DNA of 43,407 nt, from positions 1-43,407 of the forward strand of contig NZ_NHYN01000014.1 in assembly GCF_003288845.1 (NCBI RefSeq), given 5' to 3'. Both the position numbers and the translations under genes were made by a program. Positions 27,301 to 34,121 of this stretch are shown one piece after another. Every line of letters begins with the position of its first letter. The stretch's first letter is position 1. Source of the DNA: Helicobacter monodelphidis (GTDB lineage Bacteria; Campylobacterota; Campylobacteria; Campylobacterales; Helicobacteraceae). The notes beneath the pieces were generated by a model, which was given only the letters and a program-made list of their open reading frames with translations, did no database searches and had not been told where the DNA came from.

Positions 27301-28513
27301 GCCATTAAACTCAAAAGAAGTTTTAAAGAAATTTTTAATTTATATTCTACCTTTATCAAATATTTCACACATTATTACAGGGTCAGCACAGCCACAAATT
27401 ACAAAAACAAATTTATCACAATTAAAAATCCCCCTTCCACCGCTTGAGATTCAACAACAAATCGTGAGCGAATGCGAAAAGATAGAAGAGCAATACAAAA
27501 CAATAAGAATGAGCATAGAAGAATATCAAAATCTTATCAAAGCAATCCTCGTAAATTGTGGTGTCATCGCCCAAGACTCTATCGGGGGGGGGGTGGGGAA
27601 TCCTCCTCGTAGCGTAGATTCTATTGTAGCAAAGTTAGAAAAACTCACCAAAGAGCTTATAGATTTTTCTCTAAAGTCGCTTGAGCTATCATCACAAGAT
27701 GAAGCCAAAACTTTTTACAATAACACAAACAACGATATTACTGACTCGTCATTGCGAGGCAAAGCCGAAGCAATCCATAATAAAAATATAATATTAGGCG
27801 AACGCAAAATATCCGAAAACGCAAACAATGGATTGCCACGATTTGCCAATGCAAATCTCACAATGGCACAAAAACAACAAAAAGACGACTTTAACACCTT
27901 AAAAAGCCTCTTAGAATCTCTACCCACTCCACCACCACAAGGCTGGGAGAAACAAAAACTCATAAATCTTTGCAAAATTAATGAAAAAACCTATAATCCA
28001 AGCTATGATACAAGCAAAGAATACATTTATATTGATATTGATTCTGTGGAAAAAGGCACAGGAAAATTTTTTACTGACAATAGAATATTAGGCTCAAATT
28101 TACCAACAAGGGCTAGACGATTAGCTGATGATGATAGCGTGTTGATTTCAACGGTGCGACCATATCTTAAAGGATTTGCATATATTAAAGAAAATATCAA
28201 AGATTCTATTTTCTCAACAGGATTTGCCATTCTTAAGGGCAATGAAAAGTTGGAATCTAAATTCCTCTATATTCTTTTTATGTTTTCAAACGATTTAATG
28301 CGACAAATAGAAGAAAAAATGCCAAAAGCTTCATATCCAAGCATTAATGTTGATGATATTAAAACATTTCAAATCCCGCTCCCGCCAAAAGAAGCACAAG
28401 ATACAATCGTGCAAACTATTGACTTTATAGAATCTCAAGTCTCATATTTACTATCAAATGAAATCCTATTGAGCGAGAAAAAAGAAGAAATATTAAGGGA
28501 ATTTCTCTATTGA
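24359..28513 (+). CDS. Phase-variable type IIG-like restriction-modification enzyme
   Basis: A single 1384-residue chain combines nuclease, N6-adenine methylase and specificity parts. A PD-(D/E)xK nuclease is visible at about 85-122 (D103, E118-C-K120 in LLIECK). The HsdM-like methylase follows: QDEGQFFTPVQIC, motif I D463-YACGAGHF and motif IV N548-P-P-Y551. Two HsdS-like recognition domains come last: about 900-1060 (VYGANGIIGYF, GSAQPQITKTNLSQLKIPLP) and about 1190-1384 (TVRPYLKGFAYI, ASYPSINVDDIKTFQIPLP). Ten G at 27584-27593 (residues 1076-1078) lie between them; loss or gain of one G gives a stop within about 12 codons, removing the second domain. Two in-frame copies of a 34-bp repeat precede the domains. 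The start is GTG 24359. Confidence 0.93.
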   Translation: MITKENFKASLESLGFQHNNDEVYIKIFDDSECELQADFKHSKLLYPKGIIINDATTSNFSKPENFVVFECVHRLLEKGYKPQHLELEPKWQLGREAKSGKADILVKDNEGNSYLLIECKTTDSKNSEFKKEWERMQNNGGQLLSYYQQDKNVKFLCLYTSDFNGENIIFENYILNMQDNEDYLRKNDFKDSYKNANTNEEVFKVWSEIYKYDASSIGIFERNINAYEVGKNALCFEDLKELQSFKDDSKKHEDGKYHEFAKILRKYNISGKENAFDKLVNLFLCKIYDEIHNKNNLKFVYRGVIADSFEDMQDRLMLLYKEAMSEFLKEEVTFIADETIEKAFSALNHNKKSISSLESEVKGFIKALKFYSNNDFAFLEVHNEELFYQNALVLISVVKLFENLKLTQNKTNQFLGNLFELFLQKGMKQDEGQFFTPVQICEFIMYSLPLQDYIDTKIPKVLDYACGAGHFLNTYANFLQEFCKKENVKEYFSQIYGIEKEYRLSKVAKVSSCMYGQNEINILYADALSSDALESKMNNFSFDILVANPPYSVQGFLETLSEKSRKSYTLFSQQINLETNNNIECFFIERANQLLDDKAITAIILPSSLLNKSGIYEQAREIILQNFDIISIVELGSNTFGATGTNTIILFMQKRISFKNDRLHSQRLKLIQERLDYENLINNDNFKENDLLESYISYRGFEPESYKSFLDSILSDEILENENFKEYKQEFLKSASYKKLKDSKIYKDCEDKKALEEKEFVHFCLEREKEKLLYFALSIENEVLIIKSPSENKEQKKFLGYEWSDRKGSEGLKELNTPYLTPLFERGNPDNQNKLSFLIKQSFLRNEFEIPNDLTQYASRARLVDMIDFSKVEFDKAISLSPSRSLRGEAEAIHNPFVNYRYPLVKLESICKMYQPKTITSTEILEQGKYKVYGANGIIGYFNEYNHKDSEVAMTCRGATCGTINFTEPESWITGNAMVISPLNSKEVLKKFLIYILPLSNISHIITGSAQPQITKTNLSQLKIPLPPLEIQQQIVSECEKIEEQYKTIRMSIEEYQNLIKAILVNCGVIAQDSIGGGVGNPPRSVDSIVAKLEKLTKELIDFSLKSLELSSQDEAKTFYNNTNNDITDSSLRGKAEAIHNKNIILGERKISENANNGLPRFANANLTMAQKQQKDDFNTLKSLLESLPTPPPQGWEKQKLINLCKINEKTYNPSYDTSKEYIYIDIDSVEKGTGKFFTDNRILGSNLPTRARRLADDDSVLISTVRPYLKGFAYIKENIKDSIFSTGFAILKGNEKLESKFLYILFMFSNDLMRQIEEKMPKASYPSINVDDIKTFQIPLPPKEAQDTIVQTIDFIESQVSYLLSNEILLSEKKEEILREFLY
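27010..27043 (+). repeat. Palindromic-type repeat element, copy 1, inside the type IIG gene
   Basis: This 34-base unit begins GTCATTGCGAGGCGAAGC and ends GAAGCAATCCATAAT. It matches copy 2 at all but one position. Its ends, CATTGC and GCAATCC, are partly complementary. In the protein it encodes SLRGEAEAIHN, residues about 885-895, just before the first recognition domain. Similar ATTGCGAGG...GAAGCAATCC elements are dispersed in several bacterial genomes. Confidence 0.85.
27584..27593 (+). repeat. G10 homopolymeric tract, phase-variation switch
   Basis: Ten consecutive G inside the coding sequence, followed by T and four more G. In the present state the frame is open (residues GGG then VG). 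With nine G the frame reads WGILLVA then TAG; with eleven it reads GGESSS then TAG. Poly-G tracts in restriction genes are established contingency switches in Helicobacter and Campylobacter. Confidence 0.9.
27748..27781 (+). repeat. Palindromic-type repeat element, copy 2, inside the type IIG gene
   Basis: It differs from copy 1 by one base (A for G at 27761) and encodes SLRGKAEAIHN, about residues 1131-1141, in the same frame of the element. It lies 738 bases (246 codons) after copy 1. About 50 bases on, ATGGATTGCCACG and the following CTCACAATGG look like a degenerate inverted partner arm. Confidence 0.85.
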
Positions 28514-28538
28514 ATCTCTTAAGAGATAGTGGGCGATT

Positions 28539-28572
28539 CTCCCTCCCTTGCGAATGGATTTAGGGAGGGGAG
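28539..28572. terminator. Stem-loop after the type IIG gene
   Basis: CTCCCTCCCT (28539-28548) can pair with AGGGAGGGGAG (28562-28572) with one bulge, loop of 13 bases. It lies 26 bases behind the stop and is likely a terminator, although no T run follows. Confidence 0.5.
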
Positions 28573-28633
28573 TGAAATAAAGCAATAAGAAGTATAAAAT
28601 GATATAATGAATGATAAATTTCGGAGGTGAATA

Positions 28634-28985
28634 ATGGGCAATTAGTGTCGGTTCTGGCTATATTGGATATGGCACGGGTGGTGGCTTTTCTAGCTCTATC
28701 TCTAAAAGTGTAAATCCATCAGATATAATCTCTGGAATCTTAATGAAAAAAGGCTATCTCATCGTAGATAGTGCAGAAAAAGACGGAACATTTCTTGTAA
28801 AATATGGGCAGGGAGACAAGCGGAATGTCTTAGGGGGTATTGGCGGATACACATTAAGTGTAAGTATTCAAATACTTGATGCGAAAACTTATGAGCCATT
28901 ATTTATGTGTTCAGCTGAAGGACAAGGTTCAACAGAAGCTGATGATGTGAGAGAAGCGATTAGTAGATGTTTGAAAACATTTTAA
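28634..28985 (+). pseudogene. Frameshifted and N-terminally lost DUF4136-like protein
   Basis: GGAGGTG at 28623-28629 and a TATAAT at 28603-28608 stand before ATG 28634, but that frame reads only MGN and stops at TAG. Removing one T restores an open frame of about 116 residues: SVGSGYIGYGTGGGFSSSIS, then SGILMKKGYLIVDSAEKDGT and LDAKTYEPLFMCSAEGQGS, ending DVREAISRCLKTF. The alternation of MKKGY, strand and DVREAI helix resembles the C-terminal part of DUF4136-type envelope proteins. The usual signal peptide is missing. An internal ATG at 28743 could give 80 residues. The family is tentative. Confidence 0.6.
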
Positions 28986-29001
28986 ATGCAGGGAATAAAA
29001 T

Positions 29002-29391
29002 ATGCCAAATATTGATGATTTTAACGAAGAGCGATTATGTGAATACAAAGACGAGAAATATTCTGTAAGAGATAATGGAGCGATTCTGAGATACCCAAAA
29101 GGCACAAAAGCTAGAAAACTTGATAATTATTTCACTTTTGGCAAACCAAAGAAGCATGGCTATTTGGAGTTTGCGGGGGTAAGGGTGCATAGAATCGTAG
29201 CGACTGCCTTTCATGGAGAAGCTCCAAGTAAGGATTATGTAATAGACCACATTGATACAAATAAGCAAAATAATAGGGTTGAAAATTTGCGGTGGGTTAC
29301 GCGTGAAGAAAATGTGCTAAAAAATCCATTGACTATTCATAAAATTGAATATATCATAGGAATGTCTATCAATGAGGTAAGGAAAAATTGA
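29002..29391 (+). CDS. HNH endonuclease
   Basis: The 129-residue protein has a compact HNH nuclease: VHRIVATAFHG (H63, H71), VIDHIDTNKQNNRVENLRWV (catalytic H83 with D82/D85, N91, N95), and TREENV, as in small homing-type and phage HNH enzymes. The N-terminal part (YSVRDNGAILRYPKG) is a short DNA-binding-like beta unit often seen before HNH domains. The C-terminal IGMSINEVRKN ends at a TGA; the next gene continues in the same frame only three bases later. It stands in the defence island between two broken genes. Confidence 0.85.
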   Translation: MPNIDDFNEERLCEYKDEKYSVRDNGAILRYPKGTKARKLDNYFTFGKPKKHGYLEFAGVRVHRIVATAFHGEAPSKDYVIDHIDTNKQNNRVENLRWVTREENVLKNPLTIHKIEYIIGMSINEVRKN

Positions 29392-29394
29392 AGT

Positions 29395-30021
29395 GTGCTA
29401 AGAAATCATAAACAAGATACTTCATGGATGCGTCCCACAAACAAGCACGAAGCAAATAATCTCACAAAACGACAAGAACAATGGCTAGAAAAAGAAAATA
29501 CTTTACAATCAGGCGGAAGTATGGGTGAATGGGCGTTTCATAAGCTAAGAGAATCTGCGAGACACACGACACAATCCTATACAGATGATAGAAAAGATGA
29601 GAGCAAGTATAATGTCCTATCTTTAACGCAAGGAGCGGTGCAAAGATATTGGCGAACCCCTGCTTACTTCCCACTTTGTCCGCAAAATCTTAATTTGAAA
29701 AACTTAGATTCTAGTGCTATGAATCCTTTAGAATCTTATCAGGCAAACTTGCAAGAGGGTAAAATATTTTCTGAAGATCAATATGGGAGACATTTGATTC
29801 TCAAAGCTGAATTATCAAAAGATAAAGACTTTATCATTGTGCAAACCGAAAACAAAGAAGCACTCAAGAAATATTATCTCTGTCAAATCATTTACGAAAA
29901 AAATGTATTCGTGCATATTTCTATGGGGAGCTATTTTGACCAAAATGGGGCGGAGAAATACTTTACCTTAGCACTTGGTAAAGAATGGAGTGGTGGAGAA
30001 GTATTTGAAGATTCTTGTTAA
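29395..30021 (+). CDS. Unrecognised protein in frame with the HNH gene
   Basis: The 208-residue frame starts at GTG 29395, in the same phase as the HNH gene and separated from it only by TGA and three bases, with AAGGAAA about ten bases upstream. It is hydrophilic in the first half (ESARHTTQSYTDDRKDESKY) and has a beta-rich second half (DKDFIIVQTENKEALKKYYL, VFVHISMGSYFD, AEKYFTLALGKEW). There is no signal peptide or membrane segment, and I do not recognise a family. Either it is a separate gene or the HNH protein was once longer and a stop has split it. Confidence 0.55.
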   Translation: MLRNHKQDTSWMRPTNKHEANNLTKRQEQWLEKENTLQSGGSMGEWAFHKLRESARHTTQSYTDDRKDESKYNVLSLTQGAVQRYWRTPAYFPLCPQNLNLKNLDSSAMNPLESYQANLQEGKIFSEDQYGRHLILKAELSKDKDFIIVQTENKEALKKYYLCQIIYEKNVFVHISMGSYFDQNGAEKYFTLALGKEWSGGEVFEDSC

Positions 30022-30406
30022 TAACAAAAAAGATGGAAAAATAAATTACACTATACAAAATATTAGCGAAATCGAGTTTTTAGAGGACTTGCAAAAATAT
30101 ATCCTTATGAAAGATAATATTTTTATCTAGTGTTTTGATGAAGAGAGACAAGAAATGAGGAGATTCTATCCAGATTTTGTATTCTCAAGTCTGAGTGCCA
30201 TAGTGTGTATCGTATTATATTCATCAACCCAAAGGGCTTGAAATATGAAGTAAATGCAAGAAAGAAGTAAGGCACGAGGTTTTGAGAGGATTTTTGCGGG
30301 GTAGAATCTACGATATGATGAATACGAGATCCAAGTAAGTTTGGTGTATTATAATAAGGACGGGGTAGGCAAGTTGGGCAAGGTGCGACGAAATCCTAAG
30401 CAATGA
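30020..30406 (+). pseudogene. Relic of a type III-like restriction endonuclease subunit (C-terminal part)
   Basis: Pieces of one protein appear in shifting frames: KKDGKINYTIQNISEIEFLE then DLQKYI; RRFYPDFVF (YPDF at 30167-30178); RIIFINPKGLKYE (NPKG at 30226-30237); and YDEYEIQVSLVYYNKDGVGK through RRNPKQ and TGA at 30404. The order EIEFxEDL, FYPDF, FIDPKG is that of the PD-(D/E)xK end of Res subunits, with the catalytic Asp of DPK now Asn. Several stops and frameshifts make it inactive. No methylase partner is nearby. The rest of the 30022-30479 interval holds only a TATACT box (30444-30449) of the next gene. Confidence 0.65.
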
Positions 30407-30479
30407 ACAAAATTTGCATTTCTACCTTTGATGAATTTTAGGCTATACTTAATGTATTATTTGGCACAAAGGAAAGATA

Positions 30480-31085
30480 ATGCGTTTTACATTCGATGAT
30501 ACAAAGAATTTTTTTAAATCTTTTGATGAAGCATATATCAAACCACCACAAAAAATGCCCTTATTTCTGCGCTTTGGTGCGTGGTTTTCTAAAAAAATGG
30601 TAAAGAAAAACATAATGATTCCTGAACTTCTTGCATGGTATCCAAAAACTGCTATAAGCTCTGGAATTATGGAGAGCCTCGTAGCACATGATGATAGGGA
30701 GATTAATAAGCGGCTATTAAAGATTATCCGTGTGCAAGTTTCAGTATTAATTGCCTGTCCTTTTTGTATCGATATGAATGCTTTTGAATACGACAAGGCG
30801 GGGTTAAATCGCGAAGAAATAGAGGCGATACAAAGAGGTGATTATAATTTTAAGACTTTTAGTGAGCAAGAAAAGGTGCTAATGGAATATGTTGCTATTG
30901 TTACACACACGCCTGTGGTAATACCAAAAGAGATTATCGATAGGCTTCATAGCCATTTTTCTGAACGCGGAATTGTGATTATCGCCTCAAGTATTGCTCA
31001 AGTCAATTATTGGGCGAGGCTCATTCGGAGCTTAGGTATCCCTGTGGCTGGCTTTGGCGATATATGTAAGATAGAAGAGAAGTGA
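30480..31085 (+). CDS. AhpD-like/carboxymuconolactone decarboxylase family protein
   Basis: The 201-residue helical protein carries the AhpD-type redox motif C93-P-F-C96-I-D-M-N, followed by the KAGLNREEIEAIQRG and FSEQEKVLMEYV segments typical of the family, and HSHFSERGIVIIASSIAQVNYWARL, the conserved last helices. Such proteins act as thiol peroxidase-like or alkylhydroperoxidase-related enzymes; the substrate is unknown. Ribosome binding site AAAGGAAA and a TATACT box precede the ATG. It is convergent with comF, nine bases apart, and marks the end of the accessory region. Confidence 0.85.
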   Translation: MRFTFDDTKNFFKSFDEAYIKPPQKMPLFLRFGAWFSKKMVKKNIMIPELLAWYPKTAISSGIMESLVAHDDREINKRLLKIIRVQVSVLIACPFCIDMNAFEYDKAGLNREEIEAIQRGDYNFKTFSEQEKVLMEYVAIVTHTPVVIPKEIIDRLHSHFSERGIVIIASSIAQVNYWARLIRSLGIPVAGFGDICKIEEK

Positions 31086-31094
31086 GGAGCTGTT

Positions 31095-31670
31095 TTAAGA
31101 AGAATTTGCAAGAGTAATGCCAAAGATAGCCTGAATATTATTCTTTTGTAAAACATTCTTTGCCTCTAGTATTGTTGTGCCTGTGGTGATAAGGTCATCA
31201 TATAAGATAACAAATGGAGGCTTTTTCTTATGAATCCACTGAAAATGACGCGGATTATTCTTGCGAAACTCCAAAGTTTTACCCGCGTATTGGATTGTAT
31301 TTTTTGCATGTAATGCACTATATAGGGGCTTAATTCCCAAAATTTGATAAAATGTGTGTGCAATAATTGCGGTGTGAGAAAAGCTATGTTTTGGCTTATC
31401 GTCTATCCCAACACCATAAACATTTTCAAGTAATGACGACTCATAAGAATCTTTGAAATAGTTTGCAGCTTTTATTGTTAGAATGCGTATCAATCGGCTT
31501 CCTAGAGTGCTATATTTGCTATGTAGAATCATTGAGGAATCATCATAAGAAAAAAAGCTATAAATTTTAAACCCATCTATTTCACGAATTTTTGGAGTAA
31601 TTTTAATCCACTTGAGACAACAATCACAAATCGCTTTAAAAGAAAAACGATGGCATAAAAAGCATTTCAT
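31095..31670 (-). CDS. comF: ComF-family phosphoribosyltransferase-like protein
   Basis: ComF proteins are needed for DNA uptake during natural transformation in several bacteria. The 191-residue protein has an N-terminal cysteine cluster (C3-F-L-C6 and C15-D-C17-C18) that may bind zinc, and a type I phosphoribosyltransferase fold with the PRPP loop VILYDDLITTGTT near the C terminus. The start codon directly follows the MFS gene stop with no gap, so it is the last gene of a six-gene minus-strand run. DNA uptake would favour the mosaic accessory region next door, which is inference. Confidence 0.88.
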   Translation of the reverse strand: MKCFLCHRFSFKAICDCCLKWIKITPKIREIDGFKIYSFFSYDDSSMILHSKYSTLGSRLIRILTIKAANYFKDSYESSLLENVYGVGIDDKPKHSFSHTAIIAHTFYQILGIKPLYSALHAKNTIQYAGKTLEFRKNNPRHFQWIHKKKPPFVILYDDLITTGTTILEAKNVLQKNNIQAIFGITLANSS

Positions 31671-32876
31671 TTATATTTTTCTTTGTGCAACAAAAAATAA
31701 CATAGCTGCTATTGTGTTGCATAGTAGAAATAAGATTCCCATTGGTAGAGCATTACTTTCACCTGCAACTCCAACTAAGGGTGCAATTAAACCTGCAAGA
31801 GTAAAGCTGACAACACCAAAAAGTCCAGAGGCAACACCGGCATTTCCGCTAATTGCATTCATACCTTCTGCTAAACTTGTGCTAGAGATTGCACCAAAAC
31901 CACTCACAACAAAAAATAAAGGAATTTCTAATAGAAGCAAGGAATTAGGTGTAAAAAATAATGCAAAGAGGACACCAATACTTCCTAAGAGTGTTGCATA
32001 AATTCCATATTTTAGGATATTCTTTGCTTGAAAATAAGTCGCCAATTTTGCAACGCTTGAGGCAACAATCATCACACCTAATGCATTGAAAGCAAATAGA
32101 TAGCTATATTGTGTTTTATCAAGATGGTAAATGTTTTGGAACACAAAAGAAGAGGCAGAAATGTATGCAAAGAGTGAACCGAATGCAAAACTATTAATGA
32201 ATAGGTAAAGTGTGAATTGTTGATTAGTTAATAATGATTTAAAGTTATTTAAAACTTCCTTGAAACTACCTTTATTTCTTGATGAAGCAGGTAAGGTTTC
32301 AGTAAGAAAAAACCATGAGCTTAATCCGAGCAACAATCCTAGAATTGCTAGAGTAACAAACAAACTCTGCCATTCTGCTGTAATAAATTCTAATAAAAAT
32401 GCACCAAAGAGTGGACTAAGAATAGGTGCAAGCCCAAATACGAGCATAAGCATAGCTGTGAAACGCAATAAAGATTCACCTTTAAATAGGTCATAGCCCA
32501 TTGCACGCGAAATCACAACTCCGGCAGCAGCACTTACGCCCTGCAAAAAACGCCACAAAATTAATTCAAAAATATGATTACTAACGCTACACAAATAAGA
32601 GCTAAGTACAAAGAAAAAAAGTGAAATCAGCAAAACATTCTTGCGTCCATAACGATCACTTAAATACCCAATCAAAATCTGCCCCCAAGCAATGCCAAAC
32701 ATCGAACCCGCAAGGGTAAGATTGACTAAGGAGGCTGATGAAAAGTGTATACCCAAAATATAATAATCTTGGTTGAAAGCCTTTTGGATGCTAGGTAAGG
32801 CGGGTAGGTACAAGTCTGTGCAAAACGGTCCTAAACCCGACAAAAGACCTAGAATTAAAATTAGACGCAAGGGCAT
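31671..32876 (-). CDS. MFS drug efflux transporter, Bcr/CflA type
   Basis: The 401-residue protein has about twelve membrane segments. The N terminus LGLLSGLGPFCTDLYLPALP is the Bcr/CflA signature, followed by the loop GYLSDRYGRKN (MFS motif A) and the motif C-like LRFTAMLMLVFGLAPILSP. It would export drugs or metabolites with protons. It lies two bases behind fqrB and abuts comF. Substrate specificity cannot be read. Confidence 0.92.
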   Translation of the reverse strand: MPLRLILILGLLSGLGPFCTDLYLPALPSIQKAFNQDYYILGIHFSSASLVNLTLAGSMFGIAWGQILIGYLSDRYGRKNVLLISLFFFVLSSYLCSVSNHIFELILWRFLQGVSAAAGVVISRAMGYDLFKGESLLRFTAMLMLVFGLAPILSPLFGAFLLEFITAEWQSLFVTLAILGLLLGLSSWFFLTETLPASSRNKGSFKEVLNNFKSLLTNQQFTLYLFINSFAFGSLFAYISASSFVFQNIYHLDKTQYSYLFAFNALGVMIVASSVAKLATYFQAKNILKYGIYATLLGSIGVLFALFFTPNSLLLLEIPLFFVVSGFGAISSTSLAEGMNAISGNAGVASGLFGVVSFTLAGLIAPLVGVAGESNALPMGILFLLCNTIAAMLFFVAQRKI

Positions 32877-32878
32877 AT

Positions 32879-33856
32879 CTAACTCTTTTGAATCTTAGAG
32901 TATCCATTCTTGAAAATATGTTGACTGATTTGAAATCCGTGATTAAGAGCGGCTGCGATTGAACCACCACTTTTAAACAAAATATCTCCAGCGATATAAA
33001 TGTTTTGTTGAGAGCTTTGATGGTTTTCATCGACAATAGGAACGCCTGATTCATCGATTTGAACACCACATTTCTTTAAAAAATCAATGGGTGCAACGCC
33101 ACCAATTGCATAAATTGCACGATCGAAAATGTCTTCACTTCCATCTTTAAAAATAATCTTTACTTTGCCTTCGCTATCTTCTACGCGCTCAATATCAACG
33201 CCCAATCTTGTTTTGAGACGTCTTGATGCAATGTATTCATTTAAAATCTTTGCATTCACATCATTAATGCGTGAGAAAGTGCGTTGGCGATAATTGAGCG
33301 TAACCTGATTATTATCGGCTAGAAAATAAGCATATTCAACGGCAGAATTTCCTCCTCCAACGACAATTATTTTTTCATTCTTAGAACAAGCAGAGGTGTT
33401 GAAGTTGATTATATTTTTTAGTGAGGAGGGTAGGGGGTAGCTAGGTTTGTTTGGTTGTCCCATTTTGCCAATTGAGATGACAACGAAATACGCCTTAAAT
33501 ACTCCACCACCCGTTGTGGATACCTCAAAAATATCACCTTGTTTTTTGATGGATTCTACCTCCGTTTTAAAATGGCTTTCAATGTGATGTCCTTTGAGCA
33601 TTTCATCAAATAAATCAAGAGTGCTTTCTTTTGTTCCATCAGCAAAAAAAATATTACCACTTAACTCAACTTTTTGTCCTTTGTAATCTTTGTCTACACG
33701 TTTGTTGTCTTTGTAGAACTTCCGCAAAGTTGTAGAGTGATTTTCTCCCTTTTCTAGTAAAACAATGTCTTTAATGCCAAGAATCATTGCTTCTACAGCA
33801 GACGCGATACCGCCAGGTCCGCCACCTACAATCGCTAAATTATATATTTTTTCCAT
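32879..33856 (-). CDS. fqrB: Flavodoxin/quinone-type NAD(P)H flavin oxidoreductase
   Basis: The 325-residue protein has a thioredoxin-reductase-like fold with an FAD motif AIVGGGPGGIASA (8-20), a second Rossmann motif VVGGGNSAVEYA for NAD(P)H and the C-terminal IYIAGDILFKSGG. It lacks the CxxC of true thioredoxin reductases. This fits the Campylobacterota FqrB group, which passes electrons from NADPH to flavodoxin or quinone; YpdA-like disulfide reductases are the alternative. It overlaps ccoS by 17 bases and precedes the MFS gene by two. Confidence 0.82.
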   Translation of the reverse strand: MEKIYNLAIVGGGPGGIASAVEAMILGIKDIVLLEKGENHSTTLRKFYKDNKRVDKDYKGQKVELSGNIFFADGTKESTLDLFDEMLKGHHIESHFKTEVESIKKQGDIFEVSTTGGGVFKAYFVVISIGKMGQPNKPSYPLPSSLKNIINFNTSACSKNEKIIVVGGGNSAVEYAYFLADNNQVTLNYRQRTFSRINDVNAKILNEYIASRRLKTRLGVDIERVEDSEGKVKIIFKDGSEDIFDRAIYAIGGVAPIDFLKKCGVQIDESGVPIVDENHQSSQQNIYIAGDILFKSGGSIAAALNHGFQISQHIFKNGYSKIQKS

Positions 33857-34079
33857 CTATTTTTCCTGTTCTCTGAGATTGTTGTTCAAATTTTTTCTTA
33901 CGTTCTTCCAATGCAATGGCTTCTTGCAAATCTTTTACACTATCAAAAAGAACGCCTTGAGTCATTTTTTTTTCATCATCAAACTGCCCTCTTTTAAGTC
34001 CCCACAAAAACCCGATTAACCCGATTAATCCAATCACGATTGAAGTGGCGAGCATAACGGCAACCATACCATTATTCAT
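33840..34079 (-). CDS. ccoS: cbb3-type cytochrome oxidase maturation protein
   Basis: CcoS is needed to insert heme and copper into cbb3 oxidase, the terminal oxidase of microaerobic Campylobacterota. The 79-residue protein has one membrane segment (about 6-27) followed by the family motif FLWGLKRGQFDDEKKMTQGV and LFD. The ATG at 34079 is preferred over a TTG at 34103 because AAAGGAG lies at the right distance from it. It overlaps fqrB by 17 bases and follows the GSP-synthase-like gene by 42. Confidence 0.88.
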   Translation of the reverse strand: MNNGMVAVMLATSIVIGLIGLIGFLWGLKRGQFDDEKKMTQGVLFDSVKDLQEAIALEERKKKFEQQSQRTGKIDGKNI

Positions 34080-34121
34080 TAATAGCTCCTTTAGCAATCC
34101 CACAATGGCTGATTTTGAGTG

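Noticed and set aside
15687-30479. CRISPR array, integrase, transposase or tRNA attachment site in the accessory region
   Set aside because: None seen: no regularly spaced repeats, no recombinase motifs, no tRNA-like fold next to the borders.
32879-33856. Thioredoxin reductase
   Set aside because: The redox-active CxxC between the two Rossmann parts is absent.
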